This document shows positions 1-4,748 of a stretch of 5,368 nt of DNA, in pieces. The notes beneath the pieces were generated by a model. That model had not been told where the DNA came from and ran no database searches. It was given only the letters and a program-made list of their open reading frames with translations. The DNA is taken from NCBI GenBank assembly GCA_030824835.1, contig JAPJRA010000236.1, positions 915 through 6,282 on the forward strand, given 5' to 3'. This stretch comes from Geminicoccaceae bacterium (lineage in GTDB: Bacteria > Pseudomonadota > Alphaproteobacteria > Geminicoccales > Geminicoccaceae). Positions within the stretch are counted from its first letter, which is position 1, and every line of letters starts with the position of its first letter. The position numbers and the translations under genes were made by a program.

Positions 1-855
1 CTTATCCAGGGCATCGGCCGAATAGGCGCGGATGATCTCGCGCTCCGCAATGGTCGCTTCCTGGCCCGCCTTGACGATCAGCTGCTGCTCGTCGGGGGAG
101 AGCTTGTCCCAGAACTTCTTGCTCATCAGCAGCGCCCACACGCTGTAGATGTGGTTGGAGATCACCGTATTGTCCTGGACCTCGTAGAACTTGGAGGCAA
201 GGATGGTCGCCAGTGGATTCTCCTGCCCGTCCACCACACCCTGCTCGAGCGCGGTATAGACCTCCGGAAACGGCATCGGCTGTGCCGAAACGCCGAGTGC
301 GGAGAATGTGTCGATGAACAGCGGGTTCTGAATCACCCGCAGCTTGAGGCCGGCGAAGTCGGCGGCGGTATTGATCGGCCGGCGGCTGTTGGTGACCTGA
401 CGGAAGCCGTTCTCCCAGAAGCCAAGCCCGATCAGCCCCTTCTCGGGCAACCTCGCCATGAGCTGCTGACCGAACGGGCCATCCAACAGCGCATCGGCCT
501 GCTCGGCCTTGGTGAACAGAAAGGGCAGGTTGATCAGGCCGAACGGTTCCAGCCCGGCATTGCCGACCAAGGTCGAGGTGTCGGGCACGGTCATCTCGAG
601 CGTGCCACCCTGCAGCGACGAGATCATGGTCACGTCGTTGCCGAGCGTGCCGCCGGTGAACAGCTTGACCTTGAGCTTGCCGTCGCTCCTCTGCTTGACG
701 AGCTCGGCGAACTTCCTCAGCGCTTCCGCTTGGGGGTGATCCTCGTTCAGGCCGATCCCGACCTTGATCGTGCGCTCACTGATGTCCTGCGCCTTGGCGG
801 CAGAGGCCGTCAGCAGGCCGGCGGTGACAATGGCGATCCATGCTGCGAGCTTCAT
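1..855 (-). CDS. TRAP transporter solute-binding protein, DctP family (receptor A), 3' end cut by the window
   Basis: Periplasmic receptor of a tripartite ATP-independent periplasmic (TRAP) transporter, which hands a carboxylate-type ligand to DctQ/DctM membrane subunits. The reading frame is open from ATG 855-853 to the window edge: 285 codons, against roughly 320-340 for the family, so about 40-55 C-terminal residues are missing. Residues 1-22 form a signal peptide (Lys2, hydrophobic core, AKA cleavage site before QD). The DctP core is plain: GGTLGNDV near 68-75, LPFLF near 110-114, GFRQ 150-153, GLKLRV 169-174 and DGQENP near 210. By family analogy Arg173 is the conserved arginine that binds the ligand carboxylate; Arg152 may also contribute. 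A purine-rich AAGGAAG sits 2 bases before the ATG. It is a close paralogue of the receptor at 2655. Being the first gene of a leftward unit, it probably precedes dctQ and dctM outside the window (inference). The ligand cannot be read from the sequence. Confidence 0.95.
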   Translation of the reverse strand, partial: MKLAAWIAIVTAGLLTASAAKAQDISERTIKVGIGLNEDHPQAEALRKFAELVKQRSDGKLKVKLFTGGTLGNDVTMISSLQGGTLEMTVPDTSTLVGNAGLEPFGLINLPFLFTKAEQADALLDGPFGQQLMARLPEKGLIGLGFWENGFRQVTNSRRPINTAADFAGLKLRVIQNPLFIDTFSALGVSAQPMPFPEVYTALEQGVVDGQENPLATILASKFYEVQDNTVISNHIYSVWALLMSKKFWDKLSPDEQQLIVKAGQEATIAEREIIRAYSADALDK

Positions 856-983
856 GACTTCCTTCGTGCTTCGCTGACTGACGTTATACGATTTATCCGG
901 CCACGCAGGATGCGGCCCATCTGCTTATGCTTGGTCGATCAATGCGTCGCGTTCACGCTGGCTGGACCAAGCTCAAGTGCTCG

Positions 984-1012
984 ACGGTAGGGCGGGGAAT
1001 AACATGTGTCAA
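984..1012 (-). promoter_or_regulatory. Candidate sigma-70 promoter for receptor A
   Basis: On the minus strand a perfect -35 hexamer TTGACA (1012-1007) is followed after 17 bases by TACCGT (989-984), a poor -10 box matching the consensus at three of six positions. It would give a leader of about 120 bases before the ATG at 855. The -35 box and the spacing are good. The weak -10 box makes this tentative, or implies an activator. Confidence 0.3.
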
Positions 1013-1108
1013 TCGGCGGAAGGCGGGCAGTAGCCTGACTCCTGGCTGACTTTGGCGGAAAGGCCAAACAGGCGGTTAATAAAGAACACCCGAGCGCCGC
1101 TGGCAGTC

Positions 1109-1118
1109 GTATCGATAC
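1109..1118. repeat. Palindrome GTATCGATAC, possible regulator half-operator or chance
   Basis: This is a perfect 10-base palindrome with a central CG, a feature common in LacI-family operators. It lies about 100 bases upstream of the candidate promoter of receptor A. The flanking bases do not extend the symmetry. A 10-base palindrome is short enough to arise by chance, and no second copy was seen near receptor B. Confidence 0.2.
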
Positions 1119-1388
1119 AGAATTTACAAGGAATCGTTCGGATATCTGCATCACCCCGGAGCCGCCGCTCGTTGCCCATGGCATTCGCCTGAAATGGAAC
1201 TGCCTATTGCCGTCGATCGGATGTGTGAACTTACCATGGTTCATTGCGAGCCGGTTCGTCGGTGCTTGACTTGGGGATGGTCGAGCCGGAGGCCCGGTCC
1301 CGACAGGGCATCCAGGCGGCGCTGAAAATAACGCCGGAGGGTTGGATTGGCGTTGGCAAACGGCGAGGTGGGCTTGCGACTTGCTCCC

Positions 1389-2486
1389 TCAAGGATGCTC
1401 CCGGTGCTTTCGCCCAACGGAGGGAAGGTTGTATCGACGCGGCACCGCGGTCGAGGCGCGCTCGACGAAGGTCGGAATCAGGGCTGGTACCGGTGACGGC
1501 GTGGTACCGCTCAGGCGTGCCAGGAGTTGGCGCGCCGCTAGATTCCCGATCATCGCATTGTCAACACGCATGGTGGTCAAGGGTGGCTCGATCTGGATCG
1601 ACATGGCCACATCGTCGAAGCCCGTGATGGAAAGGTCGGCTGGCACGGCCAAGCCCATGGCTCGGGCCTCCAGCAAGGCGCCGATCGCGAGGTAGTCGTT
1701 GCCGCAAATGATGGCAGTCGGCTGCGGCGCCGACGCGTTGAGGATCGCCCGCAGATTTTCACGGCCGAAGGCGATGCTCCACGGCCCCTCGCGAAGATGC
1801 TGCGGGCGCAGCCCGAGTCCCTGCTCCGCAAGAGCCTCCCGCACGCCGGCGAGCCGGGCCGCGACACGGTCGTTGCCGGCGACGGGCTGGAGTATCACGC
1901 CAATCTCACGATGGCCGAGATCGAGCAAATACCGCGTGAGCCTGTAGAAGGCGGCACGGTTGTCGAACCCGATGCAGGGATGGGGGGCGTCCGGTCGGTA
2001 ACTGTAGGTGACGATGTAAGGCACGCGACGTGCGGCGATCATGTCGAACAGCTCAGGTTTCTGCGCCTCGCCGACGATTGCCAGAGCCTCCACACCGCGC
2101 GCGAGCATGGCCCGAACCTGGGCAAGGGCCTGTTCCTGATCGTAGTTCGAGCAGCCGAGGAGTAGCGTGACGCCCTGCTCGGCGAGGCTGGCCTGCATGG
2201 CGCCGACCTGGGCGGCGAAGATCTCGTTATCGAGGGTCGGGATCACGGCGCCGGCAATGTAGGAGCGACGTCGGGCCAGGGCGCTGCCGGCAGCATGAGG
2301 AATCCAGTCGAGAGCTGCGGCGGCGGCAAGGACTCGATCACGGATGGCGGGTGCCACCTTCTCAGGGGAATTAAAGGTGCGTGATACCGTGGCGGTGGAA
2401 ACCCCGGCGGCGGCCGCGACATCCAGCGCGCGGGGCGCCCGTCTTCCGCCCCTATCGAGCGTCCCAATCGGAGCCATATCGACCAA
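1389..2486 (-). CDS. LacI-family transcriptional regulator
   Basis: DNA-binding repressor of the LacI/GalR family, 365 residues; the family is usually 330-360, and the excess is the N-terminal extension. The helix-turn-helix lies at about residues 20-40 (LDVAAAAGVSTATVSRTFN), followed by the third helix and the hinge helix (about 42-74, ending SALARRRS). From residue 77 the protein is a periplasmic-binding-protein-like sensor domain with GCSNYD, a YIVTYSYRP segment and the typical GFDDVAMS motif followed by PLTTMRVD. The residues matching LacI Tyr17-Gln18, which set operator specificity, are Thr31-Ala32. The start is TTG 2486-2484, because GGAG lies 7 bases before it; the ATG three codons later (2477-2475) would leave GGAG 16 bases away. 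The gene is divergent from receptor B and upstream of receptor A in the same direction. The usual job of such a gene is to repress the neighbouring transport genes until a sugar or sugar acid binds (family knowledge plus context). The effector is unknown. Confidence 0.93.
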   Translation of the reverse strand: MVDMAPIGTLDRGGRRAPRALDVAAAAGVSTATVSRTFNSPEKVAPAIRDRVLAAAAALDWIPHAAGSALARRRSYIAGAVIPTLDNEIFAAQVGAMQASLAEQGVTLLLGCSNYDQEQALAQVRAMLARGVEALAIVGEAQKPELFDMIAARRVPYIVTYSYRPDAPHPCIGFDNRAAFYRLTRYLLDLGHREIGVILQPVAGNDRVAARLAGVREALAEQGLGLRPQHLREGPWSIAFGRENLRAILNASAPQPTAIICGNDYLAIGALLEARAMGLAVPADLSITGFDDVAMSIQIEPPLTTMRVDNAMIGNLAARQLLARLSGTTPSPVPALIPTFVERASTAVPRRYNLPSVGRKHREHP

Positions 2487-2493
2487 TTTCGTG

Positions 2494-2497
2494 CTCC
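2494..2497 (-). promoter_or_regulatory. Ribosome binding site that selects the TTG start of the regulator
   Basis: GGAG on the minus strand is 7 bases upstream of TTG 2486-2484 and 16 bases upstream of the nearest in-frame ATG. The spacing therefore favours TTG as initiator. An ATG at 2499-2497 overlaps the site but is in another frame. Confidence 0.55.
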
Positions 2498-2506
2498 ATA
2501 GCGGTA

Positions 2507-2524
2507 TTCATAAATGCTTATGAA
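2507..2524. promoter_or_regulatory. Inverted repeat, candidate operator in the divergent control region
   Basis: TTCATAAATGCTTATGAA has perfect 7-base arms (TTCATAA / TTATGAA) around a 4-base centre. It lies 20 bases upstream of the regulator start and about 40 bases upstream of the -35 box of receptor B. A repressor bound here could block its own gene, and looping or cooperative binding could affect receptor B. That it is the operator of the adjacent LacI-type protein is inference from position and symmetry. It lacks the central CG of many LacI-family operators. Confidence 0.4.
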
Positions 2525-2531
2525 AGCGGAT

Positions 2532-2539
2532 ACATATGT
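2532..2539. repeat. Palindrome ACATATGT, possible accessory operator
   Basis: Perfect 8-base palindrome 7 bases to the right of the inverted repeat at 2507-2524. The outer copies TATTCA (2505-2510) and TGAATA (2541-2546) are also inverted to each other, so the whole 2505-2546 block is symmetric in part. It overlaps the region where a regulator promoter would lie: TTGACT on the minus strand at 2554-2549, without a good -10 box. This is suggestive only. Confidence 0.25.
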
Positions 2540-2562
2540 CTGAATATCAGTCAATAAAAGAC

Positions 2563-2591
2563 TTGACCCCTAATAGGGCGCAATTTATGTA
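2563..2591 (+). promoter_or_regulatory. Sigma-70-type promoter of receptor B
   Basis: TTGACC (2563-2568) and TATGTA (2586-2591) are separated by exactly 17 bases. They match the TTGACA/TATAAT consensus at five and four positions. Transcription would start near 2598, leaving a leader of about 55 bases before the ATG at 2655. The spacer contains a palindrome (2568-2578), so a bound repressor would occlude RNA polymerase. Confidence 0.55.
2568..2578. promoter_or_regulatory. Palindrome CCCTAATAGGG between the -35 and -10 boxes, candidate operator
   Basis: Perfect 5-base arms CCCTA / TAGGG around a single A, overlapping the last base of the -35 box and filling half the spacer of the receptor B promoter. 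The position is ideal for steric repression. The sequence is unrelated to the inverted repeat at 2507-2524, so either it belongs to another regulator or only one of the two is a true site. Confidence 0.3.
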
Positions 2592-2654
2592 CGCGCTTAC
2601 ATTCAGGCCGAGCGAGTGGTGAACGGCGTCTCGGACGAAACAGGAGGGTAGGCT

Positions 2655-3677
2655 ATGCGCAAACAAATGGTCGGGTTGCTGACGATCGCGCTGATTCCGG
2701 GACTGATGACGCTGGCCGGCGCTGGCTACGCTGCGGAGATCAACGAACATACGATCAAGTTCGCCACCGCCGGTGCGATCGGCTCACCGATCGCCTTGGG
2801 CATGGATAAGTTCGCCGACATCGTGAAGGAGAAGAGCGACGGGCAGATCACGGTCAAGCGCTTCCCCGGCGGAACGCTAGGCGGCGATGTGCAGACGCTG
2901 TCCGCCGTGCAGGGGGGCACGGTCGAGATGACCACGATGAATGCCGGCATTCTGGCCAGCGTGGCCAAGGACTTCGCGATGGTAGACTTGCCGTTCCTGT
3001 TCGAAAGCCCTGCGGAGGCCGACACGGTGATGGACGGACCGGTGGGCGCCACGCTCGCGGCCGAGTTGCCGGACAGCGGCTTGGTCGGCCTGGGCTACTG
3101 GGAGCTCGGCTTCCGGCAGCTCAGCAACAATCGCCACCCGATCACGACGGTCGACGACATTGCCGGCCTGAAGATCCGTGTGATCCAGTCGCCGATCTAC
3201 ATCGACCTGTTCAACGCGCTCGGTGCCAACGCCGTCCCGATGCCATTCACCGAGCTGTACACGGCACTGGAGACAGGTGCGATCGACGGGCAGGAAAATC
3301 CCGCGCCGAGCATCCTCACGGCCAAGCTGAACGAGGTCCAGAAGTACCTGACCCTGACCCGGCATACCTACAATCCGCAGATCGTGATGGTCAGCAAGAA
3401 ATTCTGGGACAAGCTGAACGACGACGAGCGTCAACTGTTGCAAGATGCGGTGCTCGAGGCGCGGGATTATGAGCGGGCGGTAGCGCGAGAGCAGGCGAGC
3501 AAAGCCGTCGAAGAGCTCAAGGCCGAGGGCATGGAGGTGACGGAGCTGTCGCCGGAGGAGATGGCGAAGTTGCGTGAGAAGGCGAAGCCGGTGGCCGACA
3601 AGTACGCGGCGCAGCTCGACCCTGCCTTGCTGCAGCAGCTGAATGCCGAACTTGCCAAGGCGCGTGGCAAGAGCTGA
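2655..3677 (+). CDS. TRAP transporter solute-binding protein, DctP family (receptor B)
   Basis: Complete 340-residue periplasmic TRAP receptor, the normal length for DctP proteins. It starts at ATG 2655, 6 bases after a strong AGGAGGG (2642-2648). The signal peptide covers about residues 1-26 (Arg2-Lys3, hydrophobic stretch, cleavage near GYA/AE). Family landmarks in order: GGTLGGDV 72-79, DLPFLF 111-116, GFRQ 152-155, GLKIRV 171-176, with Arg175 as the expected carboxylate-binding arginine, PMPF 195-198 and DGQENP 211-216. The last 70 residues are charged and helical (many Lys, Glu, Ala), as usual for this fold. From 128 to 216 about 57 of 89 residues match receptor A. The gene is divergent from the LacI-type regulator, which probably controls it. 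No DctQ or DctM gene follows; the next kilobase is insertion-sequence debris. It must therefore borrow membrane subunits, perhaps those of receptor A, or its own were lost. The ligand is unknown. Confidence 0.96.
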   Translation: MRKQMVGLLTIALIPGLMTLAGAGYAAEINEHTIKFATAGAIGSPIALGMDKFADIVKEKSDGQITVKRFPGGTLGGDVQTLSAVQGGTVEMTTMNAGILASVAKDFAMVDLPFLFESPAEADTVMDGPVGATLAAELPDSGLVGLGYWELGFRQLSNNRHPITTVDDIAGLKIRVIQSPIYIDLFNALGANAVPMPFTELYTALETGAIDGQENPAPSILTAKLNEVQKYLTLTRHTYNPQIVMVSKKFWDKLNDDERQLLQDAVLEARDYERAVAREQASKAVEELKAEGMEVTELSPEEMAKLREKAKPVADKYAAQLDPALLQQLNAELAKARGKS

Positions 3678-3686
3678 CGCTCTGAC

Positions 3687-3711
3687 GGGGCGGGCCGTGA
3701 TGCCGCGCCCC
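3687..3711 (+). terminator. GC-rich hairpin just after receptor B
   Basis: Nine bases after the TGA, GGGGCGGGC (3687-3695) pairs with GCCGCGCCCC (3702-3711) around the loop CGTGAT, with one bulged base. The stem is strong, but no T-run follows (AGCGAGCG). It may be a Rho-assisted or RNA-protecting 3' hairpin rather than a classical intrinsic terminator. Its place right after the stop codon supports receptor B being transcribed alone. Confidence 0.45.
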
Positions 3712-3805
3712 AGCGAGCGTTCGACCGCCCGCTCGACCTTGCACCAGCCAAGGCGGAATGCAGGCATAGGCCCGGATCGACGCCGGAGACGACATCAACG
3801 GCGCC

Positions 3806-3916
3806 TGGAATTGCTTCCGCTTCTCGGCCGAGATCATCGCCCATGCGGTGTGGCTCTACCCCTGTTCCAGCCTGAGCCTGAGTGATGTCGCGACGATCCT
3901 GGCCGAGCGCGGGATC
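3806..3916 (+). pseudogene. IS6-family transposase, N-terminal fragment
   Basis: In the frame beginning at 3806 the translation reads WNCFRFSAEIIAHAVWLY, then a serine/leucine-rich stretch and DVATILAERGI. I recognise this as the start of IS6/IS240-type transposases (RF-AEII-HAVWLY...LS-RDVE-LLAERGI), where it forms the N-terminal helix-turn-helix. The frame has a TAG at 3767-3769 and no ATG or ribosome binding site before the conserved block. After ERGI the similarity ends abruptly, although the frame stays open to 4127. The expected continuation (SYETVRRW and the first catalytic Asp) is missing. Identification is from remembered family pattern over about 37 residues. Confidence 0.55.
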
Positions 3917-3969
3917 CTTCAACCGCACCCGCGCCTCGTCCTCCCCGCGCAGGTGGAAATGGCCGGTAT

Positions 3970-4149
3970 GACGGGCGATTGTTGCTCGTGCTCCCCGCCG
4001 ATCGCGAACAGCGCCAAGGTCGTAGCCTTGCCCGGCACGCGCCGGTCGGCTCGCCGTGCCCCGCATCGCTTTTTAAAGGGCGGGCCTAGCTCGCGCAGGC
4101 TGCCGGCCAGCAGCCCAGGATCGACATAGCCCGCATCGACGAGAACCGC
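3970..4149 (-). pseudogene. IS1182-like transposase, internal fragment with frameshift
   Basis: On the minus strand from 4149 the translation reads AVLVDAGYVDPGLLAGSLRELG, matching the V-DAGYVDA-LLV-SR--G segment that carries the second catalytic Asp in IS1182/IS4-type transposases. About 40 bases further on, a second frame gives PARAGQGYDL (near 4046-4017), like the W-ARAGQGYDL segment that follows in that family. The first frame then resumes with LALFAIGGEHEQ (near 4020-3981), like the FAIDWE segment. The order and spacing suit one decayed gene with at least two frame changes. No start or end of the element is visible. Each block is short, so the family name is tentative; that it is transposase debris is somewhat safer. 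Confidence 0.4.
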
Positions 4150-4151
4150 CG

Positions 4152-4298
4152 ATGGAGCGGTTCCTCTCCAGCCATGGAGAGATGCACAACCTGCTCCAGC
4201 TTCGCTCCCACCTCCTGCCCGCTATCGCTGATGGTGCTGCCTGCGTACGGGCCTTTCAGGCGTGGCGCGATGATGCCAGCGTCACCCATGCTGCCTGA
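4152..4298 (+). pseudogene. IS6-family transposase, C-terminal fragment
   Basis: A 48-codon frame from ATG 4152 to TGA 4296-4298 begins MERFLSSHGEMHNLLQLRSH and ends RAFQAWRDDASVTHAA. This resembles the C-terminus of IS6-type transposases (M-RFKS...QRFLS-HG---NLF---RH...AFAVW--V), including the arginine-rich lead-in just upstream (HRREPP). The roughly ten residues normally between MRRF and RFLS seem deleted. The frame differs from that of the N-terminal block at 3806, and the DDE catalytic region between them is missing. ATG 4152 is an internal methionine, not a real start, and no ribosome binding site precedes it. Confidence 0.5.
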
Positions 4299-4449
4299 AT
4301 GCCCGCTGCGTATGGGATATCTGGCACCAGACTTGTTCGATGACCGCCAAGTTGACAATGCCGTGGTGAGATTTAGGTGCGCCGGAGGTTCCCTTACAGG
4401 CATTCGTCAGCAAGCCTTCAGAGGCACATATTCGACGAGCTAGCATATT

Positions 4450-4656
4450 ATGTCTGGATCTGATGGCATAACGGCCGACGATAATTGGATACAATATATT
4501 TTTTATTGGAATGATGCGAATAATTTCTTGCCTTATCTTGTTGACGACGATCGATTGGCAATGGCTCGCACGGCCTTGCGGATCGGCCACGGCTGCAAGT
4601 TAAAGCTGACAAGATTCTTTCGATCCGAGATTGCGCAGGCATGGTTGGATCTTTAA
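4450..4656 (+). CDS. Doubtful small hypothetical protein (68 residues)
   Basis: An open frame from ATG 4450 to TAA 4654-4656 encodes an acidic, aromatic-rich N-terminal half (WIQYIFYW, DANNF, LVDDD) and a basic C-terminal half (CKLKLTRFFRS). I do not recognise it. It has no signal peptide or membrane segment. No Shine-Dalgarno sequence precedes the ATG (GAGCTAGCATATT). Its first half uses AT-ending codons unlike the neighbouring genes, and it sits beside transposase debris. It could be a small acquired gene, the tail of a decayed one, or chance. The frames on the opposite strand here look no better. Confidence 0.18.
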   Translation: MSGSDGITADDNWIQYIFYWNDANNFLPYLVDDDRLAMARTALRIGHGCKLKLTRFFRSEIAQAWLDL

Positions 4657-4736
4657 CGTCGCAAGATAAATTCGCCCTGGTCGGTCGGCATGGAGTTGCT
4701 GGGATCGGGCGGACTCCACCCAATCAAAAATTTGCT

Positions 4737-4741
4737 GGAGG
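4737..4741 (+). promoter_or_regulatory. Ribosome binding site selecting the GTG start of the aminopeptidase
   Basis: GGAGG lies 7 bases before GTG 4749. The next in-frame ATG (4773) is 31 bases downstream of the site and would cut away the basic start of the signal peptide (HPRKKR), so GTG is the better initiator. Confidence 0.7.
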
Positions 4742-4748
4742 TAAGCGC

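Larger units (their letters stand above)
856..1388. other. Intergenic stretch between receptor A and the LacI-type regulator
   Basis: No convincing gene lies in these 533 bases. The open frames here lack a ribosome binding site and resemble no protein known to me. The stretch does contain a candidate leftward promoter (984-1012), a perfect 10-base palindrome GTATCGATAC with a central CG (1109-1118), and the octamer TGCTTATG (922-929), which recurs inside the inverted repeat at 2507-2524. It probably combines the control region of receptor A with the 3' flank of the regulator gene. The gap is too wide for the two minus-strand genes to be a tight operon, though read-through is possible. Confidence 0.5.
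3806..4298. mobile_element. Nested insertion-sequence scar: IS6-type remnant enclosing an IS1182-like fragment
   Basis: Three decayed transposase pieces lie side by side: the N-terminal block of an IS6-type transposase (plus), an IS1182-like internal piece (minus), and the C-terminal block of an IS6-type transposase (plus, different frame). An intact IS6-type gene is about 700 bases; here the two IS6 ends are only 235 bases apart and the catalytic DDE middle is absent. The simplest reading is an insertion into the IS6 element followed by deletions. No terminal inverted repeats or target duplications could be found. The scar cannot be active. Confidence 0.5.
4299..4748. other. Non-coding or degenerate stretch with an AT-rich patch
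   Basis: These 450 bases separate the transposase scar from the aminopeptidase gene. Positions 4441-4560 contain 44 G or C in 120 bases by hand count (37%), far below the rest of the window. No terminal inverted repeat, tRNA-like fold or strong terminator was seen. The only open frame of note is the doubtful one at 4450. The right end, from about 4640, should hold the promoter of the aminopeptidase gene; TTGGAT...TAAATT with a 16-base spacer near 4645-4672 is the best match I found, and it is weak. Confidence 0.4.

Noticed and set aside
151..990. Long plus-strand open frame opposite receptor A (279 residues)
   Set aside because: It is the antisense shadow of a clear DctP gene. The matching antisense frame opposite receptor B looks similar only because the sense genes are paralogues. 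No ribosome binding site.
939..1244. Minus-strand 101-residue frame upstream of receptor A
   Set aside because: No Shine-Dalgarno sequence before its ATG, no recognisable motif, and it overlaps the control region and the start-proximal sequence of receptor A.
1317..1336. CGGCG/CGCCG hairpin after the regulator stop codon as a terminator
   Set aside because: Only five base pairs around a 10-base loop and no T-run on the minus strand; it lies more than 50 bases past the stop.
2549..2554. TTGACT on the minus strand as the -35 box of the regulator gene
   Set aside because: Good -35 hexamer, but at 16-18 bases the only -10 options (such as TATCCG) are poor, so no regulator promoter is called.
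2877..3767. Long minus-strand open frame opposite receptor B (296 residues)
   Set aside because: Antisense shadow in GC-rich DNA, rich in Arg, Leu, Gln and His; the sense strand carries the complete DctP landmarks.
3467..4066. Minus-strand 199-residue open frame crossing the end of receptor B and the scar
   Set aside because: It runs antisense through receptor B and the IS6 block. Only its PARAGQGYDL part looks meaningful, and that is assigned to the IS1182-like fragment.
4297..4443. MGYLAPDL near 4312, like the C-terminal part of site-specific recombinases
   Set aside because: Only six to eight residues match, and the following sequence does not continue the pattern. Too short to support a recombinase remnant.
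4685..4705. Sigma-54-like GGCATGGAGTTGC before the aminopeptidase
   Set aside because: The spacing between the GG and GC elements is one base too short for a -24/-12 promoter.
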